A DNA stretch of 64,000 bases from Vibrio sp. ED004 (GTDB lineage Bacteria > Pseudomonadota > Gammaproteobacteria > Enterobacterales > Vibrionaceae). The notes under the pieces are model-generated. The model did no database searches, had not been told where the DNA came from, and worked only from the letters and a program-made list of their open reading frames with translations. The position numbers and the translations under genes were made by a program. The DNA is taken from NCBI RefSeq assembly GCF_023206395.1, contig NZ_CP066150.1, forward strand, positions 248,001 to 312,000, read 5' to 3'. This document shows, in pieces, positions 54,610 to 63,441 of this stretch (its first letter is position 1; the number at the start of each line of letters is the position of its first letter).

Positions 54610-55500
54610 GTGCCCCAAGCGATCCCGAACATTGGCTTTAATCATGAAAAAACGGCGTAGGCAGAACTGGAGCTGATCCCACTGTCTCGACTCTATTCTG
54701 ATGGCAGCATCGACCACGATCCTCAATTGCCACATCGTGTTAGCTTCTTCTTGATTCTGTTTATTGAGCAAGGCTCTGGGACGCACATGGTCGATTTCCA
54801 AGACTATCCTTTCAGCCAAGGGAGTGTGTTGTTCATTCAAAGAGAGCAAGTACACGCCTTTGATTTTAGTAATAAGCCGCAAGGAACGGCGGTTATTTTT
54901 ACTCAAGCATTTCTCGACAGCGTTCACGCTAATATGAAGCTGCCGAACTACACACCAACCCACTTGAACAAGGCGCACTCGGCATTACTTCCATTAGATG
55001 AACTTCATCAAGATCGCACGCAGAGCCTGCTGCAGCAAATTACGACAGAACTGAATCAACCAGAACCCGATCCCTTGATTGTGATGTATCTGTTCTCGGC
55101 ATTGGCGCTGATTCTTCATCGCCTACGACCAGAAGTGAAGCAAGACGCCTTGAGTTTGCAGCAGAATATTAAGTTTGCTCGCTACTTCGAGTTGCTTCAA
55201 AACAATTACCTGCGCGTTCGTGATGCAAACTGGTACGCCAATCAAATAAGCACCACCTACAAGACACTGAATCAGGTGTGCAAGGTTGCAACTGGGCTAA
55301 CAGCAAAGCAGATCATTGATTCTTTCACTGTGTTAGAGATGAAGCGCCAGCTAGTGGTAAGCAACATTACCTCACAAAAGATGGCATTGGATTTTGGGTT
55401 TGAAGACGCGAGTAATTTCGTTAAATACTTTAAAAATCATACCCAAATGACACCGAGTGAGTTTCAAAAGAAATACTCAAAACCGTCTCTAACCGAATAA
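54610..55500 (+). pseudogene. AraC-family regulator with an in-frame amber codon at codon 17
   Basis: The frame begins at a GTG (54610) preceded by AGGAAGAG. It reads PQAIPNIGFNHEKTA, meets TAG at 54658-54660, then continues without interruption: AELELIPLSRLYSDGSIDHDPQLPHRVSFFLILF and onward to a complete AraC double helix-turn-helix ending MTPSEFQKKYSKPSLTE. The TAG takes the place of an expected residue (probably Tyr). Downstream starts are only a TTG at 54727 or later ATGs, which would cut into the sensor domain. It is either a recent nonsense mutant, an error, or a gene rescued by suppression or reinitiation. Confidence 0.72.
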
Positions 55501-55620
55501 CTGCGATTGAATATGGATACGTTAAGGTTCGATATCTACCATTTTTCTGCCTAAATACACTCTGCCGCGAGCCTCTCTCGTTGACTAATATAGTTTCCAA
55601 GCCAACGAGAGGACTTAATA

Positions 55621-56484
55621 ATGAAAACAATAACCAACACATTCAAATCAACACTACTAACTGCTGGCGTACTTGCTGCTTCTGTTGTTAGCGGCTCTGT
55701 GGCTGCTCAAGAGCTGTCTATTCAAGAGAAAGGCGTCGCAGTCATTTCAAGTATTGAAACGGGCGATGCAAAAGCGGTGAGCTACATTAACCCTGAGAAG
55801 TACATCCAACATAATCTAGCGGTCGGTGATGGCTTAGCTGGTTTTGGTGAAGTTCTACAAATGCTCCCAGAAGGTTCTGCAAAGGCACAAGTTAAGCGCT
55901 CATTTCAAGACGGTGACTTCGTAGTAACACACACTGAATACAACTTCTTCGGCCCTAAAGTCGGCTTCGATGTATTCCGTTTTGAAGATGGACTGATTGT
56001 AGAACACTGGGATAACTTACAAGAAATTGCTAAGCCAAACGCAAGTGGTCGCACTCAATTAGACGGTACGACTAAAGTCGTAGATCTCGAGAAAACGGAT
56101 CAAAATAAACAGCTTGTCGGTGGCTTTGTTAAAGACATCTTGATCAGCGGTGACATGTCGAAGATTAATCAGTACATCGATAACGAAGACAGCGCTTACC
56201 TTCAGCACAACCCAGGTGTGGCCGATGGTCTAAGCGGTTTAGGTGAAGCTTTGGGTGCGCTAGCGGAAGCAGGAATGCCAATGGTTTATACCGCTAACCA
56301 TAAGATCTTAGGCCAAGGTAACTTTGTGCTGTCGATCAGCGAAGGCCAGTTTATGAATAACCACGTAGCATTTTATGATCTATTCCGCGTTGATAATGGC
56401 AAGATTGTGGAGCATTGGGACACCATTGAAACCATTCCTGCACGTTCAGAGTGGAAAAATGACAATGGTAAATTTGGCTTCTAA
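55621..56484 (+). CDS. Exported protein with two tandem SnoaL-like domains
   Basis: 287 residues with a signal peptide (basic start, cleavage near SVAAQE). The mature protein is an internal duplication. The blocks YIQHNLAVGDGLAGFGEVL and FDVFRFEDGLIVEHWDNLQEI in the first half recur as YLQHNPGVADGLSGLGEAL and YDLFRVDNGKIVEHWDTIETI in the second. Each half is an NTF2/SnoaL-like fold of about 115 residues, a family of small-molecule isomerases, cyclases and binding proteins. AGAGGA upstream is the ribosome site. It follows the AraC gene in the same direction and may be its target. Confidence 0.8.
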   Translation: MKTITNTFKSTLLTAGVLAASVVSGSVAAQELSIQEKGVAVISSIETGDAKAVSYINPEKYIQHNLAVGDGLAGFGEVLQMLPEGSAKAQVKRSFQDGDFVVTHTEYNFFGPKVGFDVFRFEDGLIVEHWDNLQEIAKPNASGRTQLDGTTKVVDLEKTDQNKQLVGGFVKDILISGDMSKINQYIDNEDSAYLQHNPGVADGLSGLGEALGALAEAGMPMVYTANHKILGQGNFVLSISEGQFMNNHVAFYDLFRVDNGKIVEHWDTIETIPARSEWKNDNGKFGF

Positions 56485-56812
56485 GTTTGAGTTAAGTTGA
56501 ACCAGAAATGACGTTATAAAGCGGTGCTTTCATTATGGAGGTGCCGTTTTGTTTGCGTGGAAGTTTGCTGGTGGATCGAGCTGAAGAGGTGTCTTTATGG
56601 GGTTTTACAATGTAAATCGAAAGCGAAGGATCTTGAGCGAGAAATGAAAGATCTGCCTTGTTGATGGCGTTTGATGTCAAAAAATAAAATAGAAAAGTGG
56701 CTATTTTTTGAACTTGGCGCTCACTTTTGTCATTAGCTCGGTGAATTGTGGAACCGAATTGGACATGATGTGTCAATTGTCAGTAACCACTAAAGACCTA
56801 TAGGACAAAGGT
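56485..56812. other. Intergenic region with a parS2 site
   Basis: 328 bp between two plus-strand genes. It contains a parS2 site at 56603-56617. The open frame on the minus strand (56492-56776) has no family features or ribosome site, and I do not call it. Confidence 0.55.
56603..56617. promoter_or_regulatory. parS2: parS2 centromere site
   Basis: TTTTACAATGTAAAT fits NTTTACANTGTAAAN exactly, in non-coding DNA. Confidence 0.88.
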
Positions 56813-57037
56813 ATGCCTGATCTCTATTGCAAAGGATGTAAAAAAACAACACTACATAAGTCTATAATGAAACGTTGTGAATCAGAGCCCGAGACAGCGT
56901 CTGGCCGTATGATGCAATGGACGTCAAAGCTATTTAGTGGAAACCTGTACTACGATATGGAAACTCAGCACTTCTGCCGCACGTGCAATTGCCGTTGCGA
57001 AACTGGAAGTACTGTTCCCCAAGTTGGCTTAGCCTAA
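56813..57037 (+). CDS. Small zinc-ribbon-like protein
   Basis: 74 residues with two cysteine pairs: LYCKGCKKTT at the N-terminus and FCRTCNCRC near the C-terminus, the pattern of a zinc ribbon. No signal peptide or membrane helix. The ribosome site AGGACAAAGGT precedes the ATG. Function unknown; it could bind nucleic acid or a protein partner. It is convergent with a 56-residue gene and shares its terminator. Confidence 0.72.
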   Translation: MPDLYCKGCKKTTLHKSIMKRCESEPETASGRMMQWTSKLFSGNLYYDMETQHFCRTCNCRCETGSTVPQVGLA

Positions 57038-57067
57038 ATAATAGTAAGTGCTTACTAACTTGATTCA

Positions 57068-57093
57068 AAAAACCTCCGTGTTAGGAGGTTTTT
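57068..57093. terminator. Bidirectional intrinsic terminator
   Basis: AAAAACCTCC / GGAGGTTTTT stem with a 6-base loop, between the two small convergent genes. Confidence 0.88.
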
Positions 57094-57099
57094 ACGTTT

Positions 57100-57270
57100 C
57101 TAGGCTGCCTTAAGTGCAAGCTCAGTTTCAATGGCATTGCCATCAACTTTCACTTCCCATCCATAGTTTGAGTATTCACTTGCTAGTGCTTGAGCAACAT
57201 CTTTTGAAACCGTTACGTGCGTCCATGAACCAATGCCGTAAGGTTTATATGCGAGTTCTTGCGTTTTCAT
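57100..57270 (-). CDS. Small 56-residue protein
   Basis: A short gene beginning MKTQELAYKPYGIGSWTHV and ending ETELALKAA. It has a clear ribosome site (AAAGGATGA) upstream and a shared terminator downstream, both good evidence that it is real. The protein is soluble and of mixed alpha/beta composition, with an aromatic-rich N-terminal half (YKPYGIGSWTH) and SEYSNYGWEVKVDG in the middle. I do not recognise a family. It is short enough to be missed by common length cut-offs. Confidence 0.72.
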   Translation of the reverse strand: MKTQELAYKPYGIGSWTHVTVSKDVAQALASEYSNYGWEVKVDGNAIETELALKAA

Positions 57271-57548
57271 AATAGAGTCATCCTTTCTCTTTGATAATTC
57301 TATTATTCACTTTGCCATATATCCTTTCTTTCGTTTCTGGCTCAACTTATTTGTTTATCGGGTCATTTCTATAATAATTTGTTAATAACTAGAGTTTGAT
57401 TTATAAGGGTTGTTATCGATTTGTATGAATTTATATTTGGTGTGAATATCACTTGTGCATTTAGTTTTTAAATGTGTGAGCGGGGTTTTCTTCGATTGTT
57501 CTTAGTATGGAATATACTGAGCCGAATTTAGAATGTTTAAGGAATGTT

Positions 57549-58037
57549 ATGTCTCAGCATCAACTTGATCGTATCGATAAAGAGATACTAAGAATTCTGC
57601 ACATGAAAGGGCGTTTACCCGTGGTTGAGTTGGCCAAGCAGGTTAACCTAACGACATCCCCTTGCTCTGATAGACTCAAGCGATTGGAAAAAGAGGGCTA
57701 CATAACGGGCTACCATGCTGAGCTGTGTTCAGAAAAGTTGGGACTCGATGTTCAAGTCTTTATCCACATTCGTCTCGATCAGACCAGCTTTTCGATTTTT
57801 GATAAGTTTGCCCAAGCCGTTGAAATGATGCCCGAGGTGGAAGAGTGTTATTCGCTGTCGGGAGACTTCGACACCATGATCAAGGTTCGAGTGAAAGACA
57901 TGAAGGCATACCAAGCGTTTATGGCCACCAAGCTGGGTACGCTGCCTGGCGTGATTCAGACCCGCAGTGAAGTAGTGATTGAAGAGCATAAAAAGGGCTT
58001 TGGTGTTAACCCTGAGTTGTTGGCAACCTTAAAATAG
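57549..58037 (+). CDS. Lrp/AsnC-family transcriptional regulator
   Basis: 162 residues. The N-terminal helix-turn-helix is LDRIDKEILRILHMKGRLPVVELAKQVNLTTSPCSDRLKRLEKEGYI. A C-terminal RAM effector domain (EVEECYSLSGDFDTMIKVRVKDMKAYQAF) follows. The ATG at 57549 has AAGGA; an ATG at 57507 in the same frame adds 14 residues without family match. Such regulators respond to amino acids. No amino-acid operon is immediately adjacent; the CtlX-like gene at 61596 is the nearest candidate. Confidence 0.88.
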   Translation: MSQHQLDRIDKEILRILHMKGRLPVVELAKQVNLTTSPCSDRLKRLEKEGYITGYHAELCSEKLGLDVQVFIHIRLDQTSFSIFDKFAQAVEMMPEVEECYSLSGDFDTMIKVRVKDMKAYQAFMATKLGTLPGVIQTRSEVVIEEHKKGFGVNPELLATLK

Positions 58038-58074
58038 GGCACAGGTTTTACTTCAAGCGTGTTGTTTAGATATA

Positions 58075-58105
58075 AAAAATGGAAGCTAATGAGCTTCCAT
58101 TTTTT
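58075..58105. terminator. Bidirectional intrinsic terminator
   Basis: Stem AATGGAAGCT / AGCTTCCATT with A and T tracts on the two sides, between the Lrp gene and the convergent DUF445 gene. Confidence 0.88.
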
Positions 58106-58153
58106 GTTGAGTGCCAGGAAAGGCAATCAGATAAATTGTTGTTGGTAAACCGA

Positions 58154-58861
58154 TTACAGCGTAATTGCCGCTGAGATCAAGCCAATCACACCACCGAATA
58201 CACCGCCCCAAACCACAAGCCAGCCAAGGTGCTTCTTGATCATGGTTTGAACCATCTCTTTCACAAGCTTCGGTGTCAGTTCATTCAAACGTTGATCGAT
58301 GATCGCTTCAATGTTCTCTTTGATTTCGTCCATCATCGCCGGAGATTCTAGCTCTTCCTTGATGACATTTTTTACCGAATCGCTTTTGCTGATTTCAATC
58401 ACAGATTCTTGCATCTTTTCAACAAACGGCGCTTTCATTGGCTCTAGCGCTTCTGTACCGCCAAACATTGCCAACATACCACCAAATTGAGAGTTCTCGA
58501 TGACATGAACCAGTGAATCGAATGCAGGGTTAAAGTCGATCTTCTTAATCACAGGCTCTAGGTTCAGTGATTGGCCGCCAGACATCTCGCTGCTTAGGAA
58601 GCGGTCGATGTTACTTTCAGTAAAGAACTGTTCCATCATCAATTGTTTGATGGCCGCTTTGAACTCTTCAAAGCGTGCTGGAATAACGCCTGAACCGTAT
58701 AGGCCAGGTATTTTCTCGAACAACATGTGAATCGCAAGCCAGTTGGTGATGGCACCAGAAAATGCGAATAGGCCTGCATAAAGCAAGTATTGGTTTGCTG
58801 TCGCATAGCCGCCAGCAAGCAGCGCTAACGCGATAACGTTAGTTAAGACACTTTTGTTCAT
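58154..58861 (-). CDS. DUF445-family membrane protein
   Basis: 235 residues: two N-terminal membrane segments (residues about 5-45), a long soluble helical middle with TNWLAIHMLFEKIPGLYGSGVIPARFEEFKAAI, the DUF445 signature, and a C-terminal membrane segment (WLVVWGGVFGGVIGLISAAITL). Function of the family is unknown. It is monocistronic with its own promoter region to the right. Confidence 0.83.
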   Translation of the reverse strand: MNKSVLTNVIALALLAGGYATANQYLLYAGLFAFSGAITNWLAIHMLFEKIPGLYGSGVIPARFEEFKAAIKQLMMEQFFTESNIDRFLSSEMSGGQSLNLEPVIKKIDFNPAFDSLVHVIENSQFGGMLAMFGGTEALEPMKAPFVEKMQESVIEISKSDSVKNVIKEELESPAMMDEIKENIEAIIDQRLNELTPKLVKEMVQTMIKKHLGWLVVWGGVFGGVIGLISAAITL

Positions 58862-58980
58862 GGTTGATCTCTAGAAAGAATACTGCGCGCATTTTAAGAA
58901 AAAAACGCCAAGAAAAAAACAAAAGGATCGATGAAGTTTACGTAACAGGTGGGAAAGATTGCTGATCTAGGGGCATAAGA

Positions 58981-59010
58981 AAGGCTAGCCTCCCCCCGAA
59001 GTCTAGCCTT
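58981..59010. terminator. Hairpin downstream of the ABC exporter gene
   Basis: AAGGCTAG / CTAGCCTT inverted repeat with a C/G-rich 14-base loop. On the minus strand a short T-rich tail follows, so it may terminate the gene at 59148. Confidence 0.45.
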
Positions 59011-59147
59011 ATTCCAGAACGCGCAAGCGAGGCGTTTTTGGTGTTAACGTCATTATATAATTACGACATAACATTCTGCTACGTGTAATTTACCGTTAAT
59101 TAACAAATTGGTGTGAATTACGCCGCACTTTTCAAATAGCACAAAAA

Positions 59148-60998
59148 TTAATCGTTCGTTGCCTGCTCAAGATCATCCGCAATGAAGCCACCGGTTTGGT
59201 GATTCCACAGCTGTGCGTAGATACCATTCTGGTTAATTAGCTCTTGGTGCGTACCTTCTTCGACGATATTGCCTTCATCAAGCACGATCAGGCGGTCCAT
59301 CGCAGCAATGGTCGATAGGCGGTGTGCAATCGCGATAACCGTTTTGCCTTCCATTAGCTCAATCAAGCTCTCTTGGATTGCCGCTTCTACCTCAGAATCG
59401 AGGGCAGACGTCGCTTCATCTAGAACCAATAGCGGCGCATTTTTCAAAAGAACACGTGAGATAGCGACACGTTGACGCTGACCACCAGAAAGCTTAACGC
59501 CACGCTCACCTACTTGAGCATCGTAACCAATGTTGCCAAATGGGTCGGTTAGGGTTTCGATAAACTCATGTGCGTGAGCCTGTTTGGTGGCTGCGTAAAC
59601 TTCTTCATCGGATGCTTCAGGTCGACCGTAAAGAATGTTGTCTTTGATCGAACGGTGCAACAGTGAAGTATCTTGGGTGACCATACCGATGTTGCTGCGC
59701 AGCGAGTCTTGCGTCACTGTTGAGATCTCTTGATCGTCAATCAGGATGCGACCGCTTTCTACGTCGTGGAAACGCAGTAGCAAGTTAACCAAGGTTGATT
59801 TCCCCGCACCTGAACGGCCGACTAAGCCCACTTTTTCACCCGGCTTAATGTTGAGATTAAGGTTGTTGATCACGCCCTTGTTCTCGCCGTAGTTAAAGCT
59901 AACGTTGTCGAAGTTGATGCCGCCCTGTGGAACCTTAAGTGGCTCAGCGTCTTTCTTGTCTTCGATAGCGATTGGCTTCGACAGCGTTTTAATGCCATCA
60001 ATCACAGTACCTAGGTTTTCAAACAGACCACCGATTTCCCACATGATCCATTTCGACATGCCGTTAATACGTAGAGCCAAGCTCACTGCAATCGCAATTG
60101 CCCCCACGGTGATTGCGCTATCTAGCCATAGGTAGATAGAAATACCAGCAATGCTGAACACCAATAGATAGTTAGCGAACTCAACACAGATGTTGAAGCC
60201 AGTTACCAAGCGCATTTGACGGTGCACAGTATCAAGGAAGCCTTCCATACCTTCTTCGGCGTATTCGGTTTCTCTTTTACTGTGTGAGAACAGTTTCACC
60301 GTCGCGATGTTGGTGTAGCTATCGACAATACGGCCTGTCATTAACGAACGCGCATCGGCTTGTTCTGATGATACGTCTTTCAGCTTTGGTACGAAGTGCA
60401 GCTGGATACCGATATAAACGAACAACCAAATCAGCATCGGAGCCATCAAACGCCAATCTGATTCTGCAAGCATAAATAGCATCGCCGTGAAGTAAACCGT
60501 CACGTAAACAAACACATCAACCATTTTGGTTACGGTTTCACGCACTGCGAGCGATGTTTGCATCACTTTAGTCGCGACACGTCCGGCAAAATCATCTTGA
60601 TAGAACGACAAGCTTTGCTTCAAAAGATAGCGGTGCGCCAACCAACGAATCGACATTGGGTAGTTGCCCAACAAGGTTTGGTGAAGCAAAAGCGAGTAAA
60701 CACTGATCAATATCGGCATCACGACCAATAACAGAACACCAAGCCCCATTAGTGTGGATTGGTTATCTGCTAAGAAGGTTTCTGGGTTGCTGGTTGATAG
60801 CCAATCAACCAGTTGGCCCATGTAACCGAACAACGCGACTTCGATGATCGCGATGGTCATGCTCATTAGGCCGAGCAAGATTAACGGTTTTTCAAAACCT
60901 CGAGTGTAATGGCGGCAGAATGCCAGTATTCCAGTAGGAGGTTGTATCGGCTCTCCCTTTGGAAAGGCTTCAGTAAAGCCTTCAAATTTTTTGTACAT
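59148..60998 (-). CDS. ABC exporter, half-transporter (MsbA/MDR type)
   Basis: 616 residues: a six-helix membrane domain (about 35-330) fused to an ABC ATPase with Walker A GRSGAGKST, signature LSGGQRQRVAISRVLL, Walker B LLVLDEATSALD and the switch histidine in IAIAHRLST. It works as a homodimer in the inner membrane. Substrate unknown; similar proteins are annotated as multidrug or lipid exporters. It is not flanked by related genes. Confidence 0.88.
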   Translation of the reverse strand: MYKKFEGFTEAFPKGEPIQPPTGILAFCRHYTRGFEKPLILLGLMSMTIAIIEVALFGYMGQLVDWLSTSNPETFLADNQSTLMGLGVLLLVVMPILISVYSLLLHQTLLGNYPMSIRWLAHRYLLKQSLSFYQDDFAGRVATKVMQTSLAVRETVTKMVDVFVYVTVYFTAMLFMLAESDWRLMAPMLIWLFVYIGIQLHFVPKLKDVSSEQADARSLMTGRIVDSYTNIATVKLFSHSKRETEYAEEGMEGFLDTVHRQMRLVTGFNICVEFANYLLVFSIAGISIYLWLDSAITVGAIAIAVSLALRINGMSKWIMWEIGGLFENLGTVIDGIKTLSKPIAIEDKKDAEPLKVPQGGINFDNVSFNYGENKGVINNLNLNIKPGEKVGLVGRSGAGKSTLVNLLLRFHDVESGRILIDDQEISTVTQDSLRSNIGMVTQDTSLLHRSIKDNILYGRPEASDEEVYAATKQAHAHEFIETLTDPFGNIGYDAQVGERGVKLSGGQRQRVAISRVLLKNAPLLVLDEATSALDSEVEAAIQESLIELMEGKTVIAIAHRLSTIAAMDRLIVLDEGNIVEEGTHQELINQNGIYAQLWNHQTGGFIADDLEQATND

Positions 60999-61595
60999 AG
61001 ATTTCCCTTTATAACGAATGCATCTATTAGCAACTGCATCGTCTGTGTAGCTTTGTTTTTATAGGTTCGGTTTGAAATTTGCCGTCTTAGCTTGAAATTA
61101 TATAAGCGCCAATTCGTTCTTATAAGCATTAAGCCATTCGATGGATTTTGGTTTAAGCGTTTGGTTGAAAACTTGGCTCACGAGTTCGTTTAACACTAAT
61201 ACGTTGTTTAAGCGATGTCGCAGGAAAGGTCCAAAGCGTGTCTTTCATGACGCGTATTTTAGATTGAATCGGACAGGAAAAGTTAAGCTTATTTCAAACG
61301 TAATTGATTGTTATGCAACGGTGATAATCCTAACGCTAAATGGATTAAATTGTAACCTAAACCCGCAGCAAGCTAGAGAATGAAGCTCGGATATTTATTC
61401 AGCAAATTCTGTATCTCATATGCAAACTGTTGGTTCTTTCTGATGTGCTGTTATCTTGCAGTAAAAATTACCGAATAAACTGAGTTTTGCAGGAATTGTT
61501 TGGGATAAATATTCAAATCATTATTCTTTTCAGTGAATCTTGTTGTAACAAGTTGTTTACAATTCTGAGGTAATTAAAAGATAGGGACGGTTGAG
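60999..61595. other. Long intergenic region
   Basis: 597 bp between divergent genes. An open frame of 80 codons (61141-61383) has no ribosome site or family content, and I do not call it. The last 100 bp are very AT-rich and should hold the promoter of the CtlX-like gene. I see no repeat or RNA gene. Confidence 0.5.
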
Positions 61596-62570
61596 ATGTT
61601 AAACCTACACAAAAAATCACTTCACATTACTAATGTTCAAAACGCCAATTGCGTTGTTATGGTGCCGCCAAAAGAATTTAAATTTAATGAAGAAACGGCA
61701 CAAGATAATGAGTTTCAGAACAGAGTTAATCTGACCGAAGCTGAAGTAAAATTAGAAACCATGTCCGAATTTAAGACGATGGTCGCTTCGTTGCGTAAAG
61801 AAGGTGTGCAAGTTGTAGAGTTTGATTACCCAGAACTTGGCGTGGAAACGCCAGATGCGGTCTTCCCTAATAACTGGTTTAGCACCTGCGGTGATGGAAG
61901 CTTATTTACGTTCCCTATGGCGTGTGAAAACCGTCAAAATGAAGTGAAGCCAAGTGCCCTTATTGAAGCGCTCGAAGCGTCTGGTCGCATTGTAAATCAC
62001 AGTGAGTCTCTAGAGTCTTACATTGCTCAAGGTTCTTATCTAGAGAGCACGGGTGTGATGGTGATCGACCACATTAATAAGACCATCTACGCGGCGCTTT
62101 CTCAGCGTTGTGACCGTGAAGTACTAGAAGACTATGCAAAGCGCATTGGTTATTCTCGCGTGGTGTCATTCCAAACAGCACTGCCGTCTGGTCAGCCGAT
62201 TTACCACACCAATGTGATGATGGCGATTGGTGATAACTTCTGCGTGATCTGTGATGAAGTGATCCCAGAATTTGAACGCCGTTTTGTGGTGAAGTCGCTT
62301 GCTAAAGATAAGCAGGTTATCTCTATCTCAATTGATCAGATGAACCGATTCTGTGGCAACATCCTACAACTGGAAACCGTGAATGGCGACAAGGTGATTG
62401 CGATGTCTCAATCGGCTTACGATGCGTTCTCTCCAGCTCAGTTAGCGCAACTTTCGACACACGGTAAGCTGCTACCATTTAACGTGAAAACGATTGAAGA
62501 CATTGGTGGTGGTTCGGTGCGATGCATGTTGGGTGAGGTGTTTTTACCAACACGAGTGAATCGTCTGTAA
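61596..62570 (+). CDS. Amidinotransferase/arginine-deiminase-fold hydrolase, CtlX-like
   Basis: 324 residues of the guanidine-modifying superfamily. Family blocks are PDAVFPNNWFSTCGDGSLFTFPM, ESTGVMVIDH, the catalytic His in QPIYHTNVMMAIG and the catalytic Cys in GGGSVRCMLGEVFLP. CtlX-type proteins are proposed to hydrolyse citrulline or a related ureido or guanidino compound; relatives include ArgZ-like arginine dihydrolases, but the length is that of the single-domain form. AGGGACGG precedes the ATG. Confidence 0.82.
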   Translation: MLNLHKKSLHITNVQNANCVVMVPPKEFKFNEETAQDNEFQNRVNLTEAEVKLETMSEFKTMVASLRKEGVQVVEFDYPELGVETPDAVFPNNWFSTCGDGSLFTFPMACENRQNEVKPSALIEALEASGRIVNHSESLESYIAQGSYLESTGVMVIDHINKTIYAALSQRCDREVLEDYAKRIGYSRVVSFQTALPSGQPIYHTNVMMAIGDNFCVICDEVIPEFERRFVVKSLAKDKQVISISIDQMNRFCGNILQLETVNGDKVIAMSQSAYDAFSPAQLAQLSTHGKLLPFNVKTIEDIGGGSVRCMLGEVFLPTRVNRL

Positions 62571-62600
62571 CCAGCACTCACTTTCAGATATGAATTTTTG

Positions 62601-62633
62601 AATACCACTCTTATCGCAGAGTGGTATTTTTGT
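62601..62633 (+). terminator. Intrinsic terminator
   Basis: AATACCACTC / GAGTGGTATT perfect 10-bp stem, 8-base loop and T-tract, after the CtlX-like gene. Confidence 0.88.
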
Positions 62634-62675
62634 ATTGGTCTATTTTGTCTCGGTTTATCAGAAGTAAGAAAACAG

Positions 62676-63308
62676 CTATGAAGCGCTCTTGAAAGCCCTG
62701 TGTTCGATGAACTGAGTTGAGAGTGCTACTACTTCCTTAGAGTACACCAGCGCCGTGTGATTGAGCTTGAGGGCGCAGGTGTCTGTTGCGCCTCGCAGGT
62801 TCGCGTCTTCAAGCGTCACCGTGCCATCACCTGGGTTTCTGCCCAATACAATGCGCCCTACACCAGCGTCATAGGTGCCGGTAATCACGCCAATCGGTAC
62901 ATCAATATCATAATCACCCAAGCCATCACTTAAGATCATCTTGCTCGAACCAAAGATAAAGCCAAGACCATGATTCGACAACGTTTTAGCGATAGTCGCG
63001 CCATTGTGTGGAGTCCCTGCGGTAATGATGCAGGTGTCGGCAAAGTCGGGTTGGTAAAACTTAAAGTAGTGACGAATCAGCAAGCCACCGAGCGAGTGAC
63101 CAAAGAAATAAACCTCATCGTGTTCATCAAAGCGTGCATTCACGAATCGATTTAGGCGTTTAGCAGCAGAAGGGAAACGCAGTGAGTTGTAGGCAAACTT
63201 GTGGGTTTGAAAGCCGCGCTTTTTGAAATTTCTATCCAGATATTGCATGATCAACGCAGGCATATATAGACCATGAATTAAAACTATATGTTTGTTTTTA
63301 TTATTCAT
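62676..63308 (-). CDS. Alpha/beta hydrolase, lipase-like
   Basis: 210 residues. The oxyanion region is IVLIHGLYM, the nucleophile elbow FFGHSLGGLL, an acidic candidate lies in ITGTYDAGVG/NPGDGTVTLEDA, and the catalytic His in LNHTALVYS. The layout resembles small cytoplasmic PGAP1/lipase-type hydrolases. No signal peptide. GGAGGA upstream of the ATG is a strong ribosome site. Substrate unknown. Confidence 0.82.
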   Translation of the reverse strand: MNNKNKHIVLIHGLYMPALIMQYLDRNFKKRGFQTHKFAYNSLRFPSAAKRLNRFVNARFDEHDEVYFFGHSLGGLLIRHYFKFYQPDFADTCIITAGTPHNGATIAKTLSNHGLGFIFGSSKMILSDGLGDYDIDVPIGVITGTYDAGVGRIVLGRNPGDGTVTLEDANLRGATDTCALKLNHTALVYSKEVVALSTQFIEHRAFKSAS

Positions 63309-63441
63309 TTTCGTCCTCCGTCTGATGGTGCCTCCAGTATATTTAGTCGCAAATCTAAACTCAATAAAACTTGCGGCTAATGGGACACAGCAGACAGAGT
63401 ATTCACTGTAGAAAGAATGTGCGTTATAGATAAAGAATGAG

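Noticed and set aside
54553..54978. 141-codon minus-strand open frame over the AraC gene
   Set aside because: It is the reverse complement of a clearly coding AraC sequence.
56492..56776. 94-codon minus-strand open frame
   Set aside because: Contains a parS2 site, lacks a ribosome site and lies opposite no conserved signal.
61141..61383. 80-codon open frame in the long intergenic region
   Set aside because: No ribosome site and no recognisable sequence features; likely chance.
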